Source: Jiella pacifica
Lineage (GTDB): Bacteria; Pseudomonadota; Alphaproteobacteria; Rhizobiales; Rhizobiaceae
Length of the DNA stretch: 64,000 nt
Assembly (NCBI RefSeq): GCF_010500815.1
Contig: NZ_JAAAMG010000020.1
Coordinates: 1 to 64,000 of the forward strand
Reading direction: 5' to 3'
Shown: positions 55,431 to 64,000 of the stretch, piece after piece
How the letters are laid out: each line of letters starts with the position of its first letter
How positions within the stretch are numbered: the first letter of the stretch is position 1
The notes under the pieces: generated by a model
Database searches by the model: none
The model's input: only the letters and a program-made list of their open reading frames with translations
Told to the model about the DNA's origin: nothing
Made by a program: the position numbers and the translations under genes

Positions 55431-56378
55431 TCATTGCTGCGATTCCGGTTTATCGACCACGGTGCCGAAAATCAGGTCTGCCGGTGCTGCCTCGCGAGAA
55501 CTCGGCATCTCGCCTTTCACATCCATCATCTGAATGTCCGCCCCTTGCTTCACCTCGGCCATAATCTGCGGCACAAGGGTTTGAACAAGTTGTTCATGAA
55601 GCTGCGACTTTATCTCCTGCAAAGTCGGCTGCGGAGGGATTCGCCTCTCCTCAACCAAGATTACATGCCATCCGAACGGCGTCTTGACCGGCTCTATCGT
55701 AAATTCCCCGGCGTCTAATTCGAACGCAGCCTCATCAAAGGCGGGCACCATCTGCCCTTGTGCAAACCATCCGAGATCACCGCCCACCTGCTTTCCAGAC
55801 GGATCTGTCGTATTTGCGTTGGCCAGATCCTCGAACTCAGCTCCATTCGTGAGCTGCTCGATAAGCTCTCTGGCCTTGTCCTCGCTCTCCACCAGTATGT
55901 GGCGTGCCTTCACCTGCTCCTGTGGTGGATTGTTTGCGAGATAGTCCTCGAAGGCCTCCTGGAATGCCTGGTCGCTCATGCGACGATCCAGTTCGCGCTG
56001 TAACCAGACGTCCCCGACAACACGGCGCTCCTACTCTTTTATGCGCGCCTGCACCTCTGGGTCGCTCTGAAGTCCGGCCTCATAAGCCTTCTCTGCAACG
56101 AGCCGGACGGCAGCGATCTGTTGGGCCATCTCGGGTATCAGCACCTCGATCGGCACCTGCTGGTACTGTGGCGGCAAGCCGCTGATCACTTCCAAGACCT
56201 CGGATCTCATGATCGGCTGACCATTGACCGTCGCCACCACGGCATCGTCGCTCTCCGGCGCATGCTGTTCGGAGGGCGATGAGGACGGGGCGGGTGCCGG
56301 CACTTGCGCCATCACCGGCGCAATCATTCCTGCCATCACCGCCGCGGCTGCGAAACCACGAAGGCCAAGAGATGTCAT
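55431..56378 (-). pseudogene. PpiC-type peptidyl-prolyl isomerase gene split by an in-frame TAG
   Basis: The 5' part (56378-56031) encodes a signal peptide, a Pro/Ser-rich linker and the SurA-like N-terminal helices up to VQARIKE, then TAG. The same frame continues with ERRVVGDVWLQREL and the complete parvulin domain (QVKARHILVESEDKARELI, GKQVGGDLGWFAQGQMVPAF, FGWHVILVEERR). Together they make one 315-codon periplasmic foldase gene. Reinitiation at ATG 55979 would give the catalytic domain without a signal peptide. All else is normal, so one substitution is the only lesion. Confidence 0.8.
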
Positions 56379-56487
56379 ATGATGCTACCCTTCTGAGAGT
56401 TGAGCCAGCCTAGATTTGCCTCGCTATCCTGAAAGGTGAGTCTCGCGAGCGGCCGTGGAATAACAAAACTGAACGAAGCGCCGCCAT

Positions 56488-57741
56488 TCAATCCCAGCCA
56501 CCGCCGAACGTCCGATAAAAAATATGGCGTCCGATCTTGTCGACGCGCTTCATAGCCTGGGCCCACCGCGGGCTGACATAGGTTGCATGGTAATTGGTGG
56601 CGGAACCGACGCTCGGAAGCCAGATCTCTCCGTTGGTGACCTTATGGCCGATAAGCTCGGCTGTCTCATAGGCGCGGCGATCAGTGATGCGATCCGCGAT
56701 GTCATCACACGCGAAAGAGAACTGGCAACGGTTCTTCCAACTCTGATTCTGATAGACGACACCGCAGATGGTATCGGGGTAGGCTGGATTGCGGACACGG
56801 TTGAGGATGACCTGCGCGACCGCGGCCTGACCCCTTTCTTCTTCGCCGCGCGCCTCGAAGTAGAGGCCATTGGCAAGGCACGTCTGCTCATCTTTTGCGA
56901 AGGCGGAGGCCGGCAGTGGCGTTGCGGCCCAGGAGTGGTCTTCCGGCCCGAGCGGCGGCACGAAGCTCCTCTTCGGCTCACCGAGAACATGATTGAAAGG
57001 CGAAAGCTCCGGTCTGACTGCGGGCGCATAGGCAAGCGTCAGGAGCTCGTCCTTCTTACCGGCGGCATCTGCTGCACGTTCACTAGAGCTGGAAGGCAAC
57101 TGCGCATTGATTTCTCCGTCTCCAGCCTCGGGTGATCGGAGATTGGAGTACCTTGAACGAAAAACCGTGGCGGTCCGGACGCGACCCTCGATCGACTCTG
57201 GCCCGGCGAGCGTCGTGCGTACTTGCTCGTCCCCGGTCCCGAGTGCCGGCCGCAGAATGCCTTGACGCCGTATTAAGTTGAGAGAACTTGAGCGGCTATG
57301 ATCCGCGGCGACGAGAACACGGCCTCCCTTCCCGGAGGAGGTTCTACTGGCTTCAACCATCGAAACTCGAGGCAGGCGCTGCGGTCTTTCTGCAACGCTT
57401 GCCGTTATGGTTAGAGATGCGGCTTCCGGGCTAATCTTATGTCGGTCAATAGCCTCTAAACGTTCTTTACCTGCCGATCCTAAACCGTCGAGCGACTGGC
57501 TAACCCCTGCAGCTTCTTTGGAAGCGGCGACCCTCTCTAAATGCTGCTCTAGAGCGGCCGCGCCGCGTCCGGACGCTGCTCTTTCCTGGAACGTCGCTTG
57601 CTCGCTCGGAATGAGAACTGAAGCGCACGAAATCAAGCCGAACAAGACAGCGCGTTTAACAATTGAGCGGACTGGCAACTTCAAGCCGCGAACTGTCTGT
57701 TGTTCCGGTGGTTTCCCATGACGTCCCCCGATCCCCCTCAC
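56488..57741 (-). CDS. SleB-type cell wall hydrolase
   Basis: A protein of about 417 residues (I use GTG 57741, VRGIGGRHGKPPEQ; the open frame extends to 57987). A membrane anchor or signal (about 22-40, AVLFGLISCASVLI) is followed by a long disordered region and, at the C-terminus, a Hydrolase_2/SleB domain: CLANGLYFEARGEEERGQ with the catalytic Glu, VAQVILNRVRNPAYPDTICG, CQFSFACDD and GSATNYHATYVSPRW. It cleaves peptidoglycan during growth or division. Confidence 0.86.
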   Translation of the reverse strand: MRGIGGRHGKPPEQQTVRGLKLPVRSIVKRAVLFGLISCASVLIPSEQATFQERAASGRGAAALEQHLERVAASKEAAGVSQSLDGLGSAGKERLEAIDRHKISPEAASLTITASVAERPQRLPRVSMVEASRTSSGKGGRVLVAADHSRSSSLNLIRRQGILRPALGTGDEQVRTTLAGPESIEGRVRTATVFRSRYSNLRSPEAGDGEINAQLPSSSSERAADAAGKKDELLTLAYAPAVRPELSPFNHVLGEPKRSFVPPLGPEDHSWAATPLPASAFAKDEQTCLANGLYFEARGEEERGQAAVAQVILNRVRNPAYPDTICGVVYQNQSWKNRCQFSFACDDIADRITDRRAYETAELIGHKVTNGEIWLPSVGSATNYHATYVSPRWAQAMKRVDKIGRHIFYRTFGGGWD

Positions 57742-57998
57742 CGAATGCGGGTCATCATTATCTGTTAACCCTAATCGGCGGTTAACGGGCGCTCGGAGGC
57801 GATTGTATGGCACGGCACACGACCGCCGATTGCTCAGGAGCGCACCGACGAGCGGTTGAGACCGAGCGCTGATCCAGATTTGCAAGCTGTTCGACACAGT
57901 TTGGCGACAACGTCTCCTTAACCACACTATGTCGAAGCTGGGCGGAACAGCCTTATCGCGCAATAATGGGATGCGCGAACCAGACACGGGTTTAGAGA

Positions 57999-59009
57999 AT
58001 GCTGCAAGCGATCAGGATGGCGGGGATCGGGGCGCTGGCCCTCGTGCTGAGCGCATGCGTCTCCAGCGTTCTTGAGGTAGACAGCAAGGCGACACAGCCT
58101 ATTCCCACAGCGCTCATGGCCGAGATGTCGCGGAAATCCATGTCTCCCTCGGCGCCTATCCTGATCAGGATCTTCAAGCAGGAAAGCGAGTTGGAGATCT
58201 GGAAACGCGACCGCAGTGGCCAGTTTGCGCTTTTGAAGGTCTATCCGATGTGCCGATGGTCCGGGAAGTTGGGTCCGAAGAAACAGGACGGCGATCGCCA
58301 AGCGCCGGAGGGCTTCTATCATGTTAACGCCGGCATGCTGAACCCAAATTCCCAATACTACCTGTCGTTCAACTTCGGTTACCCAAACCGGCTTGAGGCG
58401 GCTCTCGGCTACACGGGCGATGCGCTCATGGTCCACGGAGCCTGCTCGTCATCGGGATGCTACGCGCTGACCGACGAGGGCGTTGCAGAGATCTACGCGA
58501 TTGCCCGCGAAGCGCTCCAGGGCGGCCAGATCGCCTTCCAGGTTCAGGCGTTTCCGTTCCGAATGACGCCGCAGAACCTGGCGAAGAACCGTAACGATCC
58601 GAATTTCGCCTTCTGGACCGATCTGAAGCGTGGAAACGACGTCTTCGAGGTGAGCCGACAGCAACCCAAAGTCTCGTACTGCAGCGGCCGCTATGTCTTT
58701 GACACCGAGTTTCAGGGAGGAGAGCCGCGCGACCCTCTGGCGGCATGCCCTCCTTCTGCCAATTCGGCAGAGCCAGTTGTCGCAGGCAGAACCGAGACTG
58801 ATCTCGCAGCCGCGGAGCAACTGTTGGCGAATGGCGCTGCATTCTCGGCCCATGCCTACGCCGACGGCGGCATGCATCCCACCTTCAGGAAGCTGCTCGA
58901 GCGGGTTGGGAAGAAAGCGCTTGCCAGGAGGACATCGCTGACGTCGGTCCCGATCAGCCGTCCGGATGCGGCGCTCGCTGATCCGCATTCGCCCCAGGAA
59001 CAGGAATGA
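57999..59009 (+). CDS. YafK-like L,D-transpeptidase lipoprotein
   Basis: A 336-residue lipoprotein (signal with lipobox LVLSAC, Cys about 20) with a YkuD-type domain resembling YafK/DpaA. The N-terminal strand region is ILIRIFKQESELEIWKR, substrate loops include KQDGDRQAPEGFYHV, and the active-site segment is MVHGACSSSGCYAL with His and Cys (about 145-158). A C-terminal helical region follows. It may detach lipoprotein from peptidoglycan or form 3-3 cross-links. Confidence 0.87.
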   Translation: MLQAIRMAGIGALALVLSACVSSVLEVDSKATQPIPTALMAEMSRKSMSPSAPILIRIFKQESELEIWKRDRSGQFALLKVYPMCRWSGKLGPKKQDGDRQAPEGFYHVNAGMLNPNSQYYLSFNFGYPNRLEAALGYTGDALMVHGACSSSGCYALTDEGVAEIYAIAREALQGGQIAFQVQAFPFRMTPQNLAKNRNDPNFAFWTDLKRGNDVFEVSRQQPKVSYCSGRYVFDTEFQGGEPRDPLAACPPSANSAEPVVAGRTETDLAAAEQLLANGAAFSAHAYADGGMHPTFRKLLERVGKKALARRTSLTSVPISRPDAALADPHSPQEQE

Positions 59010-59142
59010 GACCGATGATCGGGATGACCTTGCTCGCTTTCCTTATGTTGCGCCGGTTTGGCTCATCGGCCTAGCGGGATTCATCGCGGTCGTGATCGCG
59101 ACCTTGAACGTGAAGCTGCTGCTGAACTTTGTATTTGTTTGA
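58966..59142 (+). CDS. Possible 58-residue single-helix membrane protein
   Basis: A short frame overlaps the end of the L,D-transpeptidase gene by 44 bases and encodes a basic N-terminus, a polar stretch (NETDDRDDLARF) and one membrane helix (WLIGLAGFIAVVIATLNV). The helix looks real, but the start is uncertain and there is no clear ribosome-binding site. Confidence 0.3.
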   Translation: MRRSLIRIRPRNRNETDDRDDLARFPYVAPVWLIGLAGFIAVVIATLNVKLLLNFVFV

Positions 59143-59171
59143 GGGTCGTCCCAACCGCCACCGATCGTCGC

Positions 59172-59984
59172 CTATTGACGCGGGCAGTCCGGTGCCGCAA
59201 GCAAATCGAGCTGGGTCAGCGTCCCTGCGAAGCCGTAGTCACCCGTGTCGAAGGCGATTTCTCCGGAGATGCCGTTCTCGAAGAGGGTGTAGGTGGTTTG
59301 GAAGAGCGGCAGCCCCTCGGGATCGCTGTCGCTGTTGTAATAGGCCTCATTGACTCTCCAGCCTTGTAGTCCTCTCAGCTCTTCAGGCAACTCGCGAGCG
59401 ACGCGCTCCGCTGAAGGCGAATCTTCTTCGATCGGAGTGATGAGGGCGGTGGTGGACAGGAGCTTATCGGCCTCGTTGTCGCCGTCAAACAGCCTGGTCT
59501 CAACGATGCTCTCACCCGCCTTCGCCTTCTCGACCAGCTCCCGCGTGTGGGCAGACGGAAAGACCGACAGCGGAAGCTGGATGCTGCGGACCTCGGGCTC
59601 CTGCAGATCAACCCTTGTCGAGGACCCTGAATTGGTCGCCTGACCCCGGATCACCCACGCCGGAGCGCCATCCACAAAGGTCTTGGTGGTGAAGGTGAAG
59701 GTGTTCGCGACGGTATTCTCGGTGGACACCGTCTGCTGGTCGGTCACAACGGTGGCGTCTTCGCGCTCAAACCGGGCAACGAAGCGATAGTCGAGATCGA
59801 ACGTTCCGCAGGTCCCCTGACGAAGCTCGATCGCGATCCTGCCCGATCCGTCCAGCAGATCCATCGATTTCGACGTCAGGACAAGATCATAAACCGCTCG
59901 ATGCGGCGCAAGGCTCGCGGCGATCGATCCAGTTGCCGCCAATACGGCAGGGATTGTCAGTAAGAGGCCCATCACATGCGACAT
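59172..59984 (-). CDS. eipB: EipB-family (DUF1849) periplasmic envelope-integrity protein
   Basis: A 270-residue exported protein (signal peptide about 1-23). The mature start SLAPHRAVYDLVL and the cysteines C59 (RQGTCGTF) and C267 (APDCP) match EipB, a spiral beta-barrel protein of Alphaproteobacteria with a conserved disulfide between these positions. It supports outer-envelope integrity. Length and both Cys are as expected. It is divergent from the P-type ATPase downstream. Confidence 0.9.
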   Translation of the reverse strand: MSHVMGLLLTIPAVLAATGSIAASLAPHRAVYDLVLTSKSMDLLDGSGRIAIELRQGTCGTFDLDYRFVARFEREDATVVTDQQTVSTENTVANTFTFTTKTFVDGAPAWVIRGQATNSGSSTRVDLQEPEVRSIQLPLSVFPSAHTRELVEKAKAGESIVETRLFDGDNEADKLLSTTALITPIEEDSPSAERVARELPEELRGLQGWRVNEAYYNSDSDPEGLPLFQTTYTLFENGISGEIAFDTGDYGFAGTLTQLDLLAAPDCPRQ

Positions 59985-60145
59985 TTCTGCTGCCCTCTCT
60001 TCAACATCACTCCAGATGTTCCTGCCAGCCAGCTTCTATCGCCGAGCTAGCACTGAAGAGCAACTCTCTCCGCTGCAGTTCTTGAGCGCCAGTCGCGCTC
60101 GCTTTCGACGCTTCAACTGTCAGACATTTTTGCGCGAATTTTCTC

Positions 60146-60176
60146 TTGCTCCTCCAGTCGCTGGAGAAAGTAGCAT
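60146..60176 (+). promoter_or_regulatory. MerR-type promoter of the second metal ATPase
   Basis: A -35 box TTGCTC (60146-60151) and a -10 box TAGCAT (60171-60176) are separated by 19 bp and flank the dyad CTCCAG-tcg-CTGGAG (60152-60166). The 19-bp spacer with a central dyad is the MerR-family hallmark. Transcription would start near 60183, so the translation start at 60204 is preferred over the ATG at 60183. Confidence 0.65.
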
Positions 60177-60203
60177 GCCGGCATGAATGTGGGATCCCCT
60201 TCG

Positions 60204-62422
<2,219 letters not shown>

Positions 62423-62426
<4 letters not shown>

Positions 62427-63013
62427 CCGACGCCGCCCTTCTTCGCTCCGGACCTCTCGTTCTCCTGGCGGTCACCTGCCTCTGGCTGATGCTCGCCACC
62501 GGGCGAACCTCCTCGGCGGTCGGGCACAAGGCTTATGGGTTCGGCGGCTCCACCCGCCAGCGAGCCGCCCAGCGACTGTTCCGCTTGAGCATCGTCGGAG
62601 CGATCTTCGGCGCCGGCGGCTATGCGATCGGTCTCGGATGGGCCGTGCTGCGCCCGATGATCGATATCCCCGCTTCGCTTCGCCTCACCGGGCTGGCGAT
62701 AGCGCTCCTGGGATCGCTCCTGACGGCGATCGCGCAGTCGAACATGGAGCGGCGGTGGCGAGTGGGTGTTCCGGAGAGGGCTCCGGATGCGCTGGTCACG
62801 ACCGGCCTGTTCGGCATGTCCCAGAACCCCGTGTTTCTCGGCATGCTGATGCTGGCGCTGGGATTGGCCTTGGCTCTGCCGTCCGCTGTAATAGTCGCTT
62901 GCACGGTGGCGTTCTGGCTCGCTTGCGAGATCCAGGTGTGGGACGAGGAGATGTTTCTCGAAAACGCCTTCGGGGCCGATTACGCGGCCTACTGGCGATC
63001 GGTTCGACGCTGA
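62423..63013 (+). CDS. ICMT-family membrane methyltransferase-like protein
   Basis: A 196-residue polytopic protein. The C-terminal half carries the family pattern VTTGLFGMSQNPVFLGMLML, a hydrophobic hairpin and ending DEEMFLENAFGADYAAYW. Unlike the relative at 40739-41227 it is intact. Such genes accompany P-type metal ATPases, where they may modify lipid-linked thiols or simply stabilise the exporter; the substrate is unknown. The TTG start overlaps the ATPase stop. Confidence 0.85.
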
Positions 63014-63045
63014 ATCTAAAGGAAATCAACAGGAAGGAAGATACC

Positions 63046-63516
63046 ATGGATGTGTACCGAAAATTACTTGTGGCAGGCGCGCTAAGCCTGCTGTCGACCT
63101 CTGCACTCGCGGCTGCGGGCGAGAAGGTCGAGGTGTTCTCGACCTCCGGCTGCGGCTGCTGCCTGGGCTGGGTGCGGCATCTGGAAGAAGCCGGGTTCGA
63201 AGTCACGAACGAGAACCTTGCCATGGCGGATCTCTGGGCGAAGAAGACCGGGGCCGGTCTGACGCCAGAGCTGACCTCCTGCCATACCGGGTTCGCTGAG
63301 GGTTACGTCCTTGAAGGCCACGTTCCAGCCAGGGACGTCACACGCCTCCTCACCGAGCGGCCCGACGCGATCGGCTTGACGGTACCGGGTATGCCGGCGG
63401 GGTCGCCCGGCATGGGCGAGAGTGACGAGCCCTATGATGTTCTGCTTGTCCTGAAGGATGGCTCAACCGAAATCTTTGCCAGCTACCCCCAACCGAAAGG
63501 ATCGACTGCAGAATGA
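63046..63516 (+). CDS. DUF411 periplasmic metal-binding protein
   Basis: A 156-residue exported protein (signal peptide about 1-23, ending LAAA). DUF411 features: VEVFSTSGCGCCLGWVRHLE with C36, C38 and C39, then ELTSCHTGF and YVLEGHVPA. The family is found in copper and silver resistance clusters and probably binds Cu(I). The start at ATG 63046 has a good ribosome-binding site (aggaagg). It is coupled to the PCu(A)C gene by 4 bases. Confidence 0.9.
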   Translation: MDVYRKLLVAGALSLLSTSALAAAGEKVEVFSTSGCGCCLGWVRHLEEAGFEVTNENLAMADLWAKKTGAGLTPELTSCHTGFAEGYVLEGHVPARDVTRLLTERPDAIGLTVPGMPAGSPGMGESDEPYDVLLVLKDGSTEIFASYPQPKGSTAE

Positions 63517-63998
63517 GATTGCCGATCGCCTTCGCCATATCCGTCGCCCTCACCGGCGTCACCGCTGCGCATGAATTCAAGACGGGAGATCTCGTCATTG
63601 ATCATCCCTGGTCCCGGACGACGCCATCCGGCGCGCGTACCGGCGCCGGTTACGTGACGGTGACCAACAATGGAACCGAGACGGACAGGCTAGTTGGCGG
63701 TTCGGCCGAGATATCGGAAGGCTTCGAACTCCATACCTCGGTAATCGTCGACAGCGTCGCGAAGATGCGTCCACTCACGAACGGCCTTACCATCCCAGCC
63801 GGCGCGACGGTAACCCTGGAGCCGGGCGGCACACACGCGATGCTGACAGGCATTAAGGAGCCGATCCAGAAGGGCAAGCCCTTTGCCGGCACGTTGGTTT
63901 TCGAACGGGCAGGAGAGGTTCCGATCGAGTTTATGGTCGAGGGCTTCGGCGTGCGCCCCGAAGCGGCAGCGGATGCTCATGGAGGGCACCAACCATGA
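63513..63998 (+). CDS. PCu(A)C copper chaperone
   Basis: A 161-residue periplasmic copper chaperone (signal peptide about 1-19). The copper ligands are H74 (FELHTS), M85 (VAKMRPL), H108 and M110 (GGTHAML), with the expected spacing of about 10 and 22 residues. It delivers Cu(I) to cytochrome oxidase or buffers periplasmic copper. A His-containing C-terminal tail follows. The ATG of a next gene overlaps its stop at 63995 and is cut by the window end. Confidence 0.92.
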   Translation: MRLPIAFAISVALTGVTAAHEFKTGDLVIDHPWSRTTPSGARTGAGYVTVTNNGTETDRLVGGSAEISEGFELHTSVIVDSVAKMRPLTNGLTIPAGATVTLEPGGTHAMLTGIKEPIQKGKPFAGTLVFERAGEVPIEFMVEGFGVRPEAAADAHGGHQP

Positions 63999-64000
63999 GC

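Overview
The window is GC-rich DNA from an alphaproteobacterium, most likely of the Hyphomicrobiales (rhizobial) lineage. The reasons are a VirC1/VirC2/VirD2-type relaxosome with a VirB/VirD4 transfer system, an EipB-family envelope protein and a BTLCP-type transglutaminase-like peptidase. No rRNA, tRNA, CRISPR array, integrase or replication initiator was seen, so I cannot tell a plasmid from an integrated conjugative element.

Layout. (1) 1-2250: the end of a TRAP dicarboxylate-type transporter (dctQM-like) and a decayed cupin gene, which look like host background. (2) 2250-19250: a conjugation module with virC2-virC1, a repeat-rich oriT-like gap, a mobC-relaxase-virD4 operon, a Phd/VapC addiction pair, and a virB operon read on the minus strand (virB1-B2-B3-B4-lipoprotein-B5-148 aa protein-B6-B8-B9-B10-B11). 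virB4 carries an apparent one-base deletion that fuses it to virB5 in the raw sequence. (3) 19600-23500: a small accessory zone with hicBA, an HNH endonuclease plus the remnant of a second copy, a serine recombinase, a MazE/VapC pair and a DnaQ-like exonuclease interrupted by an in-frame TAG.

(4) 24500-37030: a defence island. A four-gene ubiquitin-like conjugation system (Ubl, E2, JAB, E1; the Bil arrangement) runs on the plus strand. Convergent to it is a tight minus-strand operon of a YhaO/SbcD-like phosphoesterase, a YhaN/SbcC-like ATPase, an ECF-like sigma factor, a Cro/C1-type helix-turn-helix protein and a 1110-residue ImmA/IrrE-UvrD-PD-(D/E)XK fusion. Between the two lies a frameshifted zinc-ribbon miniprotein. 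I do not recognise the five-gene operon as a named system, and it is my main candidate for something undescribed. A second MazE/VapC pair closes the island.

(5) 38300-53300: an ion- and metal-resistance island. It has a fluoride riboswitch with crcB, PAP2, EamA and CDF-like genes, an ICMT-family gene cut by TAG, a CDF transporter, a Zn/Cd/Pb P-type ATPase with a divergent MerR regulator, a CYP152-like P450, lspA, ccdA, a CaCA antiporter, an HMA-CDF transporter with an ArsR regulator, a ZIP pseudogene, and 5'-truncated lgt and CDF fragments facing each other across an IS-like scar. (6) 53700-60000: envelope genes (BTLCP peptidase, two L,D-transpeptidases, a PpiC gene split by TAG, a SleB hydrolase, eipB). 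(7) 60200-64000: a second metal P-type ATPase behind a MerR-type promoter, an ICMT-family methyltransferase, a DUF411 protein and a PCu(A)C copper chaperone.

Several otherwise normal genes are broken by single-base deletions or in-frame amber codons. That can be real decay in accessory DNA or residual sequence error, and I flag each case separately.
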